A stretch of 64,000 nucleotides of DNA, from contig CAVDHB010000027.1 in assembly GCA_963608705.1 (NCBI GenBank), forward strand, positions 133,176-197,175. Reading direction: 5' to 3'. A program made the translations under genes and the position numbers. How positions within the stretch are numbered: position 1 is the first letter of the stretch; every line of letters starts with the position of its first letter. Shown here in pieces: positions 1 through 9,057 of the stretch. This DNA is from CAVDHB01 sp963608705 (lineage in GTDB: Bacteria; Bacteroidota; Bacteroidia; Bacteroidales; Bacteroidaceae). The notes under the pieces are model-generated. The model was given only the letters and a program-made list of their open reading frames with translations. It was not told where the DNA came from and ran no database searches.

Positions 1-162
1 CCTCAACTTCTCCCCACCCTTCAAGAATCGGAGCAAGCCTTGCGGAATATCTTGACAGAAGACCCGCTTTGCATCCGCACGTTCAAGGCCACCAAAAGCG
101 TGCGTCCTGGCAATGTATCGTTTGACGACCGCACTTATCTCCGTATATCTTTACTGTCATGA
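1..162 (+). CDS. 3' end of an unidentified gene upstream of the thi genes
   Basis: An open frame runs from the window edge to a TGA at 160-162 and encodes the last 53 residues of a protein ending RTYLRISLLS. The stop overlaps the next start in an ATGA, so this gene is translationally coupled to the ThiE-like gene and probably belongs to the same operon. I do not recognise the fragment. It does not look like the C-terminus of ThiF or ThiH, which would be the usual neighbours in a Bacteroides thiamine cluster. Confidence 0.6.
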   Translation, partial: PQLLPTLQESEQALRNILTEDPLCIRTFKATKSVRPGNVSFDDRTYLRISLLS

Positions 163-752
163 GACTCATCGTGATTACCACGCCTTGTCTCTTTCCGAAA
201 GAGACGGAGTACATTCAGGCCCTGTTTGAGGAAGGGTTGGACATCCTGCACCTGAGGAAGCCGCAAGCCTCCGAACAGGAGATGGCTGACCTTATCCAGT
301 CCATACCGTCTCGCTATCATTCACACATCGTCCTCCACGACCATTTCCCTTTGGCGGGAAAATACAAGTTGAGAGGTGTGCATCTGAACAGGCGCAACCC
401 CAATCCTCCCAAAAACTGGACGGGCAGTGTAAGTCGCTCGTGCCATTCCATTGAAGAAGTAGCCCGATGGAAAGCACATTGCGACTATGTGTTCCTAAGC
501 CCTTTGTATGACAGCATCTCGAAAGAAGGATACCATTCCGCCTTTACTCCCGCCATGCTGAAAGCGGCCAATGAGATAATTGACGAACAAGTCATCGCCT
601 TAGGCGGCGTGACAGCAGACAAGTTAGCCGAACTGAAAGCGTTCGGGTTCGGAGGTGCCGCCCTCTTGGGAGACGTGTGGCGATACAAGACCAATCTATC
701 TCTATTCCGCACCCATTTCCAATCCATCATAACACAAGCAAACACTCTCTAA
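159..752 (+). CDS. thiE: ThiE/TenI-family thiamine-phosphate synthase-like protein
   Basis: This 197-residue protein is a TIM-barrel member of the thiamine monophosphate synthase/TenI family. ThiE joins HMP pyrophosphate to thiazole phosphate; TenI relatives tautomerise the thiazole. Visible landmarks are LHLRKP near residue 32, HDH near 60, GVHLNRR near 72, SCHS near 93, FLSPLYDS near 111 and ALGGV near 146. These follow the ThiE fold, but LRKP replaces the LRxK of classical ThiE, as in the second TenI-like copy of many Bacteroides. The start overlaps the upstream stop (ATGA) and the stop overlaps the thiD start (TAATG). Synthase or tautomerase activity cannot be settled from sequence; the thiamine pathway assignment is firm. 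Confidence 0.8.
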   Translation: MRLIVITTPCLFPKETEYIQALFEEGLDILHLRKPQASEQEMADLIQSIPSRYHSHIVLHDHFPLAGKYKLRGVHLNRRNPNPPKNWTGSVSRSCHSIEEVARWKAHCDYVFLSPLYDSISKEGYHSAFTPAMLKAANEIIDEQVIALGGVTADKLAELKAFGFGGAALLGDVWRYKTNLSLFRTHFQSIITQANTL

Positions 753-1579
753 TGAAACCATTCACAAATCCTCCGATAGTCCTGACCATCGCCGGTTCCG
801 ACTGCTCCGGCGGCGCAGGCATACAGGCAGACATCAAGACTATCTCCTCCTTAGGCTGCTATGCGGCCTCAGTCATCACAGCCATCACTTCCCAGAACAC
901 CTTAGGCGTGCAAGCGGTACTCCCCTTGCCTGCCAGCACAGTGAGCACACAAATCGAAAGTGTTTGCACCGACCTGAAAGTGAAAGCGGTAAAAATCGGG
1001 ATGATTCCCAATACAGAATGCGCAAGGGTAATTGTCAAACAACTAAAACAATTCAAGCCTTCTTTCATCGTGTATGACCCCGTGATGGTTTCCACCAGCG
1101 GAAAAGCCTTGATGGAAGAAGAAACAATCTCATTCGTCCGCAAGGAACTCTTCCCTCTCTGTACTCTCCTCACTCCTAACCTGCCTGAAGCCTCCCGCCT
1201 ATTAGAGGGCATGGAAATCCGGAACGAAGAGGATATGGACAAAGCCGCCACTGAACTGGCCGAAACCTACCATACGTCCATCCTGCTGAAAGGCGGTCAC
1301 TTGGACAGTTCCGACATGATGGACATCCTTCACCTGCCCTCTTCCATCAAGCGTGACGTGCGCCATTTCGTTTATCATTCTGATAAAATCATCTCCCCCA
1401 ACCTCCACGGCACAGGCTGCACCCTTTCTTCCGCTATCGCCTCCTATTTAGCCGGCGGTTACAGCCTGCCCGATTCCGTAGAATTCTCCAAGGACTACCT
1501 CACAGAAGCGATCCGGCAAGCTCGCAACATGGAGATAGGACACGGCAACGGTCCTTTGTGGCATTTCTTCAGAAGATAA
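752..1579 (+). CDS. thiD: Hydroxymethylpyrimidine/phosphomethylpyrimidine kinase
   Basis: ThiD phosphorylates HMP and then HMP phosphate for thiamine synthesis in the cytoplasm. The start at 752 (MKPFTNPP) overlaps the preceding stop as TAATG. A further upstream ATG at 677 in the same frame would run into the ThiE-like gene, so I reject it. The 275-residue protein has the ribokinase-fold signatures: TIAGSDCSGGAGIQADIKT at the N-terminus, DPVMVSTSG near residue 110, LTPNLPEA near 138, LLKGGH near 179, and the anion-hole motif LHGTGCTLSSAIA near 220 with the catalytic GTGC cysteine. Length and motifs are normal for the family. Confidence 0.95.
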   Translation: MKPFTNPPIVLTIAGSDCSGGAGIQADIKTISSLGCYAASVITAITSQNTLGVQAVLPLPASTVSTQIESVCTDLKVKAVKIGMIPNTECARVIVKQLKQFKPSFIVYDPVMVSTSGKALMEEETISFVRKELFPLCTLLTPNLPEASRLLEGMEIRNEEDMDKAATELAETYHTSILLKGGHLDSSDMMDILHLPSSIKRDVRHFVYHSDKIISPNLHGTGCTLSSAIASYLAGGYSLPDSVEFSKDYLTEAIRQARNMEIGHGNGPLWHFFRR

Positions 1580-1706
1580 TCACTTAGTGTGTTCTATCAG
1601 AACCGTGTCGTATTTCGCACTCATTTACCCTGTGGAATATAATTCAGAATGCGGAGGATAACCTTGAAAAACTTCGAGATTTGAAAACCCGTGTTTAACG
1701 TAAGAG

Positions 1707-1749
1707 AATGAGGCTGTGTCGTAATTAAGTTTTGCGACACAGCCTCATT
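1707..1749. terminator. Bidirectional terminator between thiD and ftsK
   Basis: A perfect 15-bp inverted repeat (AATGAGGCTGTGTCG at 1707-1721 and its complement at 1735-1749) surrounds a 13-nt loop. It lies between the convergent 3' ends of thiD and ftsK and carries A/T tracts on both sides, so it can serve both. Confidence 0.8.
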
Positions 1750-1770
1750 GGTTACTTCAAACAAAATCGC

Positions 1771-4191
1771 CTATTGGTTGTTCAGCTTCCTGTCCAAGTC
1801 GTTCTCATTTGCGCAAAGCACGTCACGAGCTTTGCTGCCACGAGACGGGCCTACCACACCGGCAGCCTCCAATTGATCCATCAACCGACCGGCACGATTA
1901 TAGCCTACGGAGAATTTACGCTGGATGAGAGAAGCTGAACCAAGCTGGTGTATCACAACCAGACGGGCGGCTTCCTCAAACAAGGGGTCACGCTGTCCGC
2001 CTCCATATCCTCCGGCAGAAGAACCCTTGTCACCACCATCCTCGTCCATCGACACTTCCGGCAGCTCAAAGGCTGTCACATAGCCTTGTTGCTGGCTTAT
2101 ATAGCTACAGATATTCTCAATCTCGTCTGTGTCCACAAACGCACACTGCACACGGGTGGGGTCATTGCCATTCGTGACAAGCATGTCACCACGGCCTATC
2201 AAACGATTGGCACCCGTTCTGTCCAGGATGGTACGCGAGTCCGTAGAAGACATCACCTTGAAAGCGATACGCATGGGGAAGTTGGCCTTGATAGTACCCG
2301 TGATGATGTTGGTCGTAGGACGCTGTGTGGCGATAATCATGTGAATGCCCACCGCACGTGCCAACTGGGCGATACGGGCAATAGGAAGCTCGATTTCTTT
2401 CCCGGCGGTCATAATCAAGTCACCGAACTCGTCTATCACCACTACGATGTAAGGTAAATAGTGGTGTCCATTCTGCGGGTTCAGTTTCCGGCTTATGAAC
2501 TTCTCGTTGTATTCCTTTATATTCCGCGCCCTTGCCTGCTTCAGCAGATCATAACGGTTGTCCATTTCCTGACACAGGCTCTTCAAGGTGCGGATGACCT
2601 TGGTAATATCCGTAATCACAGGCTCTTCGTCTTCTCCTTCCACCTTGGCAAGGAACTGACGCTCAATGGGGTTGTACACGCTAAACTCCACCTTCTTCGG
2701 GTCAATCATCACAAACTTCAACTCTGCGGGATGTTTCTTATAGAGCAATGAGGTGATGATGGCGTTCAATCCTACAGACTTACCTTGACCCGTAGCACCA
2801 GCCACAAGGATGTGGGGAGCCTTGGCCAAGTCGAGCATGAACACCTCGTTCGTAATGGTCTTTCCCAATGCAATTGGCAAATCGAAGGAAGACTCCTGAA
2901 ACTTGCGGCTGTTCAAGATACTCTTCATGGAGACGGTGTTCTTTACCTTGTTAGGCACCTCAATACCGATAGTACCTTTTCCCGGTATGGGGGCAATGAT
3001 ACGAATGCCCATAGCGGCGAGGCTTAGTGCAATGTCATCTTCCAGATTACGTATCTTGGCGATACGCACACCCTCTGCAGGAGTTATCTCGTACAGTGTC
3101 ACCGTTGGGCCGATGGTCGCTTTGATGCCTGATATTTCCACACCAAAGTTGTGCAACACGTCTGTGATACGATTTTGGTTATCCCGCTGTTCTTTCATGT
3201 TCACTGGCGGTGTGGCAGAACCATGCTGTGCCAACAAGGACACAGGCGGGAATTTGTAGTTTTCCAGATCCAGTCTCGGATTATAAGGAGCCAAAATGTC
3301 GGATGAAGCCTCTTCCACTTCCCTTCCTGTCTCTACCTGCATCTGCATATCCTTGTCCTCCGGTTCTATGGGAGAAGGTGAAGTCTCCGCCACCGTAGCT
3401 TCGTTCTCCTCGTGTGCTTCACCCATGAGGTTCACCACCACAGGTTGCGGTTCCTCCGTCTTTTCAGGCTCCATTTCTTCTTCCTCGTCTTTCGCCGTAT
3501 AGATAGGCATTACATCCACGTCTTCCTTGGCCTTCGGCAGATCTTTGGACAATTCTGACATCGGAGTCCGAGGATGGAATATTTTCCGGATACCAGCCAC
3601 GACACACGAATTGAGATAAATCGCATACAGCAGCCCCGTCACCACCAATGTGATGATAAGACCGGGCATTCCTATATTCTGTACCAGCACCCGGCAGATA
3701 TATTCGCCATGCCGTCCCCCATACCGTATGTAATCCGGTCCTATCCATTCGAACAAGGAGGTATGCACATCCATACAAGCCAGAAAAGCAGAACACCATA
3801 TCATGACAAAGCCGAAATTAAAGAACCATTTCAGCAAATTCACACGGTAGACACGCATCAGCCGAACACCGCTGGCCAGCAAAAACACGGGTATCAACAC
3901 CGCCGAGACTCCGAAGCCGTCATTGATGAAGAAATGGCTCATCTCTGCTCCCCATCGTCCGCAGCTGTTCAGAAAAGTATCCTCAGCTGTATTCCTCGCA
4001 CTTTCCAACAAGCTCTGGTCTTGACTGCCAGTTGAGAAAAAATTTATGAAAGCCATGCCCATGACAATGGAGAGAGCTATCACGACCAGTCCGATACATG
4101 ACCGTAAACTTCCGTTTCTCAGCATCCCGGACCATTTCTTTTTTATCTTTAAAACACCGCTTTTTGAAATGTGATTATCCTTATATTCCAT
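1771..4191 (-). CDS. ftsK: DNA translocase FtsK
   Basis: FtsK is the septum-anchored ATPase that pumps chromosome termini across the closing division site. Starting at MEYKDNH the protein has 806 residues. An in-frame ATG 11 codons upstream is also possible, but the stretch it adds lies beside a promoter-like TACATTCGC at 4211-4219. The N-terminal 200 residues hold about four membrane segments, followed by an acidic linker rich in E, P and K. The motor domain has Walker A GATGQGKS and Walker B IVVVIDEFGDL. The C-terminal gamma winged helix (LVVIHQLGSASLIQRKF) is the part that reads KOPS/orienting sequences. It is single-gene, convergent with thiD. Confidence 0.95.
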   Translation of the reverse strand: MEYKDNHISKSGVLKIKKKWSGMLRNGSLRSCIGLVVIALSIVMGMAFINFFSTGSQDQSLLESARNTAEDTFLNSCGRWGAEMSHFFINDGFGVSAVLIPVFLLASGVRLMRVYRVNLLKWFFNFGFVMIWCSAFLACMDVHTSLFEWIGPDYIRYGGRHGEYICRVLVQNIGMPGLIITLVVTGLLYAIYLNSCVVAGIRKIFHPRTPMSELSKDLPKAKEDVDVMPIYTAKDEEEEMEPEKTEEPQPVVVNLMGEAHEENEATVAETSPSPIEPEDKDMQMQVETGREVEEASSDILAPYNPRLDLENYKFPPVSLLAQHGSATPPVNMKEQRDNQNRITDVLHNFGVEISGIKATIGPTVTLYEITPAEGVRIAKIRNLEDDIALSLAAMGIRIIAPIPGKGTIGIEVPNKVKNTVSMKSILNSRKFQESSFDLPIALGKTITNEVFMLDLAKAPHILVAGATGQGKSVGLNAIITSLLYKKHPAELKFVMIDPKKVEFSVYNPIERQFLAKVEGEDEEPVITDITKVIRTLKSLCQEMDNRYDLLKQARARNIKEYNEKFISRKLNPQNGHHYLPYIVVVIDEFGDLIMTAGKEIELPIARIAQLARAVGIHMIIATQRPTTNIITGTIKANFPMRIAFKVMSSTDSRTILDRTGANRLIGRGDMLVTNGNDPTRVQCAFVDTDEIENICSYISQQQGYVTAFELPEVSMDEDGGDKGSSAGGYGGGQRDPLFEEAARLVVIHQLGSASLIQRKFSVGYNRAGRLMDQLEAAGVVGPSRGSKARDVLCANENDLDRKLNNQ

Positions 4192-4343
4192 AGATATGCT
4201 TATTTTTCGTGCGAATGTACTCAAGAATTTGAAGAAAACCTAATTTCCGCTACATTAATAAATTAATATTTACGCTCTATAACAAATAGTGCGGGTCAAA
4301 TCACTACTTTTTCGGAGATAATGCTTATCTTTGCAGACATGAA
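4192..4343. promoter_or_regulatory. Divergent promoter region between ftsK and the carbohydrate block
   Basis: On the plus strand TATCTTTGC at 4326-4334 matches the Bacteroidetes -7 element (TAnnTTTG). No good TTTG lies 19-21 nt upstream. On the minus strand TACATTCGC (4211-4219) is a weaker -7 candidate for ftsK. The rest is A/T-rich and I see no other structure. Confidence 0.45.
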
Positions 4344-4487
4344 ATGCCTCATGGCAAATATAAAGTGACCATAGAGCCCACAGGCACGCAAGGCAACTGG
4401 TGGAACAAGCGTGGCGACAAATTTGGCTCCACCGACTGCATTGCGCAGATAGACGGTATCTACGTAATAGTGAAAGGTCATGAATGA
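4344..4487 (+). CDS. Small 47-residue ORF, probably a gene remnant
   Basis: An ATG at 4344 opens a 47-codon frame that starts MPHGKYKVTIEPTG and ends IYVIVKGHE, with a stop at 4485-4487. Its composition (many W, G, K and T residues, beta-rich) looks like real coding sequence rather than chance. It lies 10 nt downstream of a TATCTTTGC box and 33 nt upstream of the GH154-like gene. It has no signal peptide and matches no family I know. It could be a leader peptide, a true small protein, or the C-terminal scrap of a lost enzyme; I favour a scrap or a leaderless small gene. Confidence 0.35.
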   Translation: MPHGKYKVTIEPTGTQGNWWNKRGDKFGSTDCIAQIDGIYVIVKGHE

Positions 4488-4520
4488 AGAAGACAATCTA
4501 TCTTAATAAACAACAAAACA

Positions 4521-6518
4521 ATGACAAACATCATTAAAGGAACTCTATTAAGCCTTGCCTTGATGCCCGCCATTATGGCATCGGCGGCAAGCACGGTAGA
4601 CTTTAAAGTCAGCAAAACTACTGGGGCGATAGACAGCATCGGCGTGTCGGGCGACGCAAACCACATGAACTGGGTGTTGCGTACTGACCGTTCACAGTAC
4701 AAGTGGGTCGGTCCGAACTATGGCTGGGGACTTGGCTACCTCTCCGTAAACGGAGTGAAACATGAATGGGACAAGCCTTCCTCCATGAAGAACGGCGGCA
4801 TGAAGGTGAGCTACATGACAGGCGGCATACGCATAGACGTGGTTCGCACATATAATAAAGGTATGCTCACCGAACGTTACACGTTCACCAACACCACCGC
4901 CAAAGCCGTACAGCTTTCGAATATCGGCATATACACTCCTTTCAACGACAACTATCCCACGGCTTCGACCTGCATGACCAACCGCTGCAACGCCTCGATA
5001 TGGCCAGGCGGAGACTATGCCTACGTGGTGGCCAACAGGATGTCGGGACGTGGAACGGGTCTCGGACTGATGACTACCGAGAACGGATTCACGAGCTATG
5101 ACGTGTGGGAACGGGCAAAAGACCACGCCTATTCCAACTTCCGTGGCGTCATTTCCCTTGCCCCGGCAGACTGTATGCTGAAGAAAGGTGGCAGCGTGAG
5201 CGTGTCATGGAAGTTGTTCGCACATGAAGGAACCAAGGATTTCTACAAGCAGATTGTTGCCCTCGGAGGAGCGGTGATGTCGTCTGACAAATACGTCTAT
5301 CAGGTTGGCGAGACGGCAAAGCTGACCCTCACCACAGCAAAGGGCGCAAGCACGAAGGAAGTGAAGATTACCAAGCCTGGCGAAATGAAGGTCGAAATGG
5401 TGAACGGCAATAAGCACACATACGCTGAACTGCTGGGCGTGTCGTCATACTACGGCCTTATGCAGAAGAGAGTGGACTTCATTCTCGACCATCAGCAGAT
5501 GAATGACCCGCAAAGCCCACGCTACGGAGCATACATGGTGTACGACAACGACCTGAACAAAATCTATATGAACGACGGCGCACGCCGTAGCAACGACACG
5601 GGTGATGGCCGTGAGCGCATAGGCATGGGCATACTGCTTGCAAAATGGCAGCTGCTCCACCCGTCTGACAGACTGAAAGAGTCGCTTGTACGCTATGCCT
5701 CGTTCGTCAGAAACAAACTCCAGACAGCAGACTACACCACCAAACAGGCTTCTGATGACCAATGGAAAGACCGTGGATATAACTATCCTTGGGCTGCCGA
5801 CTACTATTTCTATATGTACGACGTGACCAAAGACCCAACATTCGCGATGCACGGTTACAACACGATGAAAGCTCTCTTCCGCCGCTTCCATTATGGATTC
5901 TACTGCATCAACATCCCCGTGTTGCACAGCATGAAAGTGCTGCGTGAGGCTGGAATGACGGCACAGGCAGACTCGCTGATGGCATCTTACAAGAAGACGG
6001 CAGACATATTCATAAAGAACGGACTGAACTTCCCGCACCATGAGGTGAACTATGAGCAGAGCATCATAGCTCCTGCCACGCAGTTTCTGTGCGAGATGTA
6101 CATCGAAACGAAAGACCCGCATTGTCTTGAGACAGCACGGTTGTTCCTCCCGGCTGTGGAATCATTCGCCGCAAAGCAGCCCTCTTGCCACCTGAACGAC
6201 ATTGCCATACGTCACTGGGACGGCTACTGGTTCGGCAAGAAACGCTTGTGGGGCGACACGTTCCCGCACTATTGGAGTACCATCAACGCCAACGTCTTCC
6301 ACTACTACGCACAAATAACTGGTAATAAGCAGTATCAGAAGCGTGCGGAAAACATCGTCCGCAACAACCTGTGCAACTTCTTTGAGGACGGAAAGGCCAG
6401 CTGCGCCTTCATTTATCCTCGTCTTGTCAATGGCGAGAAGGCGCACTGCTATGACCCTTACGCCAACGACCAAGACTGGGCAATGGCGTACTACCTGTTA
6501 GTGGATAAAAATTTGTAA
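4521..6518 (+). CDS. Secreted six-hairpin glycoside hydrolase, GH154-like
   Basis: This 665-residue protein begins with a Sec signal peptide (cleavage near ASA-AS, residue 23). Residues about 25-240 look like a beta-sandwich, and 300-665 are helical with repeated aromatic and acidic motifs typical of an (alpha/alpha)6 barrel (DDQWKDRGYNYPWAADYY, HHEVNYEQSI, HWDGYWFG, DQDWAMAY). That architecture matches uncharacterised six-hairpin enzymes, and GH154 beta-glucuronidases in particular. I cannot prove the family by eye. It is periplasmic or surface-exposed and opens the carbohydrate block, convergent with the next enzyme. A glucuronidase would suit the arabinogalactan-like specificities around it, but that is inference. 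Confidence 0.6.
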   Translation: MTNIIKGTLLSLALMPAIMASAASTVDFKVSKTTGAIDSIGVSGDANHMNWVLRTDRSQYKWVGPNYGWGLGYLSVNGVKHEWDKPSSMKNGGMKVSYMTGGIRIDVVRTYNKGMLTERYTFTNTTAKAVQLSNIGIYTPFNDNYPTASTCMTNRCNASIWPGGDYAYVVANRMSGRGTGLGLMTTENGFTSYDVWERAKDHAYSNFRGVISLAPADCMLKKGGSVSVSWKLFAHEGTKDFYKQIVALGGAVMSSDKYVYQVGETAKLTLTTAKGASTKEVKITKPGEMKVEMVNGNKHTYAELLGVSSYYGLMQKRVDFILDHQQMNDPQSPRYGAYMVYDNDLNKIYMNDGARRSNDTGDGRERIGMGILLAKWQLLHPSDRLKESLVRYASFVRNKLQTADYTTKQASDDQWKDRGYNYPWAADYYFYMYDVTKDPTFAMHGYNTMKALFRRFHYGFYCINIPVLHSMKVLREAGMTAQADSLMASYKKTADIFIKNGLNFPHHEVNYEQSIIAPATQFLCEMYIETKDPHCLETARLFLPAVESFAAKQPSCHLNDIAIRHWDGYWFGKKRLWGDTFPHYWSTINANVFHYYAQITGNKQYQKRAENIVRNNLCNFFEDGKASCAFIYPRLVNGEKAHCYDPYANDQDWAMAYYLLVDKNL

Positions 6519-6526
6519 TCTATCGA

Positions 6527-6567
6527 ATAAGGTTCGCAAAGCTAAAGAAACGCTTTACGAACCTTAT
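6527..6567. terminator. Bidirectional terminator hairpin
   Basis: ATAAGGTTCGCAAAGC (6527-6542) pairs with GCTTTACGAACCTTAT (6552-6567) with one mismatch and a 9-nt loop. It sits between the convergent GH154-like and GH146/127 genes. Confidence 0.7.
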
Positions 6568-6621
6568 CTATTATTTTTAAGGATTATCCGCAGAAATATT
6601 CTACTCTCCTGCAATCAACAC

Positions 6622-8544
6622 TCACTTCTTTACGTTCCAATACACCACATAGCGGTTGCGGGTTATGTCGTACAGCGGACGAATGTCGAAACCTTCGGAC
6701 GACTTAAAGCGCAACGGAGTGCTTGTGGGCGTTATGCTTTTAGAGGGCTTGTCTATGTCCATCTTGAGGGAAGTGGGCAGGTCGGCAGGCACATGGAAAT
6801 CATACGTATAGTAGTCATTGTACTTTTTCGGGTCTGAGAAAGGCGCCGGAGCTTGGATACCCTTGTTTCCCATATCTCCCGCAAGCACTATCGGCCCATA
6901 CAGAAGAGCGGCTCTCGACTTGTCACCGTATGCCGTCTCAGTGTGCAGGGTCATCTGATAGTCAGCCTCCACCTTGTCTCCATTGTTCCACTCTCTGGTG
7001 ATAGCCACGTATGAGCCGTTGCTCTTCGACGGCACTTTCACGGCTTTTCCATTCACTTTCATCACAGAGCGTTTGCTCCAAGCAGGCACCCTCATATAGA
7101 AAGTAGTGGTGACAGGACGGTCTACTGACACAGTGAGCACAGTCTTTCCCTTGTTCGGGAAGTCTGTATCCTGCCTTACAGACATACCTTTTTCCGTCCA
7201 ATGCACGGTTGAAGGTATGAAAAGGTTCACATACAAGGCATTGTCATTATGATAATAAATGCCCTCTCCATACTTGGCATGGTTCTCAAAGCCACTGCCC
7301 ACACAACACCAATAGGAACTGTCGGGCGTGCTGTACAACTTGAATGCGCCCGAAAGCAGAGGCTGGAAATAATGTACCATACCGGTAGCAGGGTCTTGCT
7401 GCCCCATTATCTGGTTGAACAACGCACGCTCATAGTATTCCACCAGACGTTCATCTGCCGTCCAAGTGAACAGATGGCGGTTAAGTTTCAACATGTTATA
7501 CGTGCAGCACGTCTCCCCCGTATATCCGCTGATGTGCTTGGAAAACTGCTTGGGGTCGAAGAAGTGTTCCTTGTCGCTTGAGCATCCCGTCACGAACACA
7601 TGCCCGTTCATCATCGTCCGCCAGAAAAACGCTGCCGCACGTCGGCTGTCAGCATTACCGCTCAGCTCGTAATTGCGCGCCTCCGCCAACACTTTCGGGA
7701 TGAAAGTATTGGTATGCTTGGTACCGAAATCCTCCCTTTCAGCCTTCAACGGGTCTATCACCTCGTTGTGATAGAAGAAGCGCGCCACGCCTTCAAATCG
7801 TTTGTCTCCTGTCAGAGCGTACAGATTATAGAAACTCTCGTTGATACCACCGAACTCGTTGCGTATCATTTTCCTGCGCCGCGTGTCATCCACGCCATGC
7901 AGTTTCTTCACAGCCCATAGTCCCATGTCTTTCGCCATGGTGAGGGCAAGGGGATTTCCAGCATACAGATACTGGTCGATTAAGCTCGACATGATTTTAT
8001 GGAGAGTGTACCACGGCGCCCAAACACCCTCCCCTCTCATATTACGGTTTATCAGTTGCTCCGGGAAGGCGCTGAGGTATCCGTTACCGTATGACTGCTG
8101 AACGACACGCAAGGCTTTGAGTATACTGTCTCCTTTCTGCCGGAAAGTCTCCTCACCCGTCTGCGCATACATCAAGGCAAGCGCCGAGAGCATGTGTCCT
8201 GTGATGTGTCCGCGCAGCTCACAGTCCAGACTTTCCCATCCGCCGAGCTTCTTGACGGTGAAATAGCCGCCTTCTTTGCCTGACGGCACTCCCGCCGTCA
8301 CTTGAAAGCTGTGTATCAACGTCTGTACAGGAATGCGCATCATCCATGCCGAATCCCTGAGCATGTTGTCACGGAAACGTGATGGAAGCAACCGCACATC
8401 GCTCAACTTGAACGGTATGACCTTTGTCTTCACTCCACTTTTTACTACCATCTTGTCCTCAAAGAGTCCAGGGTAGACACTCTGCGCCGCAATGTGGGAC
8501 AAAGGAATAGTAAGCAATGAGATTCCGATTAATATTCTTTTCAT
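6622..8544 (-). CDS. Beta-L-arabinofuranosidase, GH146/GH127 type
   Basis: The 640-residue protein has a signal peptide (cleavage after AAQ, near residue 21) and the former DUF1680 (alpha/alpha)6 barrel. The cysteine-based, zinc-supported active site of GH127/GH146 is visible: E344-T-C346 (GETCCTYNM) and C413-C414 in WCCVGSGFENH. The CVGSGxENH form resembles GH146 (the BT0349 branch) more than classical GH127. These enzymes remove terminal beta-L-arabinofuranose from pectic arabinan or hydroxyproline-linked arabinans in the periplasm. It is transcribed alone on the minus strand. The possible minus-strand promoter (a TATATTGC near 8617-8624) is weak. Confidence 0.85.
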   Translation of the reverse strand: MKRILIGISLLTIPLSHIAAQSVYPGLFEDKMVVKSGVKTKVIPFKLSDVRLLPSRFRDNMLRDSAWMMRIPVQTLIHSFQVTAGVPSGKEGGYFTVKKLGGWESLDCELRGHITGHMLSALALMYAQTGEETFRQKGDSILKALRVVQQSYGNGYLSAFPEQLINRNMRGEGVWAPWYTLHKIMSSLIDQYLYAGNPLALTMAKDMGLWAVKKLHGVDDTRRRKMIRNEFGGINESFYNLYALTGDKRFEGVARFFYHNEVIDPLKAEREDFGTKHTNTFIPKVLAEARNYELSGNADSRRAAAFFWRTMMNGHVFVTGCSSDKEHFFDPKQFSKHISGYTGETCCTYNMLKLNRHLFTWTADERLVEYYERALFNQIMGQQDPATGMVHYFQPLLSGAFKLYSTPDSSYWCCVGSGFENHAKYGEGIYYHNDNALYVNLFIPSTVHWTEKGMSVRQDTDFPNKGKTVLTVSVDRPVTTTFYMRVPAWSKRSVMKVNGKAVKVPSKSNGSYVAITREWNNGDKVEADYQMTLHTETAYGDKSRAALLYGPIVLAGDMGNKGIQAPAPFSDPKKYNDYYTYDFHVPADLPTSLKMDIDKPSKSITPTSTPLRFKSSEGFDIRPLYDITRNRYVVYWNVKK

Positions 8545-8704
8545 GTGATAGTGTTATTTGAATGTTACGTTAACAATAGGCCCACGGATAATCGTCATCG
8601 TTTTATCAGAGAGCTTGCAATATAGATACGTATGAGCCATGTATCTTACTTGTTCTGCCACCACCATATTCAATACGTAAAGTTGCATGTATGATTGGTT
8701 AGTA

Positions 8705-8726
8705 GAGACGTGATTAATCACGTCTC
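8705..8726. repeat. Dispersed 22-bp palindrome, copy A
   Basis: A perfect palindrome with arms GAGACGTGAT and ATCACGTCTC around a central TA. It belongs to a five-copy intergenic family (other copies at 16612, 46092, 46209 and 63934) in which arm changes are paired. It lies upstream of the GH146/127 gene and 30 bp from a DUF1703 gene remnant. Confidence 0.85.
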
Positions 8727-8756
8727 CACATTACTATATAAACACTATTAAGTTGG

Positions 8757-8912
8757 ATGTCAGGCAATCAGCCAATGCCCGATGGTGCGCTTTTCGCTGT
8801 CGAAGCTGATGCCCACCTTTACAAGTTTGCGCCCATCAGTGGTATATTTTATCAAATAATCCTTATCGTCAATCTGCTTGTATGCAAGTTCAACATAGAA
8901 CTGCAATTCGAT
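8757..8912 (-). pseudogene. Remnant 3' end of a DUF1703 ATPase/nuclease gene
   Basis: On the minus strand this stretch encodes the C-terminal ~50 residues of the protein at 16643-18199, including KQIDDKDYLIKYTTDGRKL and ending in GHWLIA and a stop at 8760. From 8757 to 8880 it differs from 16640-16763 at only three positions. Further upstream the match fades (YIELQFYVELAYKQ against the FVIELKYDRP region of the intact copy) and the frame meets a stop at 8934. The rest of the gene is missing; the IS30 element starts about 70 bp further on. It is a truncated paralog, probably cut by a deletion or insertion linked to the IS. Confidence 0.85.
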
Positions 8913-8915
8913 GTA

Positions 8916-8979
8916 CAGGTATAGCTTAATAATCTATACCTGAAAACACCGAGGGGATTGGGGGCGAGTAGCCCCCAAT
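8916..8979. terminator. Two hairpins at the edge of the IS30 element
   Basis: CAGGTATAG (8916-8924) pairs with CTATACCTG (8934-8942), and ATTGGGGGC (8957-8965) pairs with GCCCCCAAT (8971-8979); both stems are perfect 9-bp. The second is very G/C rich. They would block transcription entering the transposase from outside. It is unclear whether they belong to the element or to the old target DNA. Confidence 0.5.
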
Positions 8980-9057
8980 AGTTGAAAAAACGACAAGCAA
9001 TGCATAAAACTGAAAAAGGGAGACCGCCGTCTCCCGAAGATTAATTATTTTTGCATT

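Noticed and set aside
1..158. Assignment of the first partial gene to thiF or thiH
   Set aside because: The position suggests it, but the 53 visible residues do not resemble either C-terminus.
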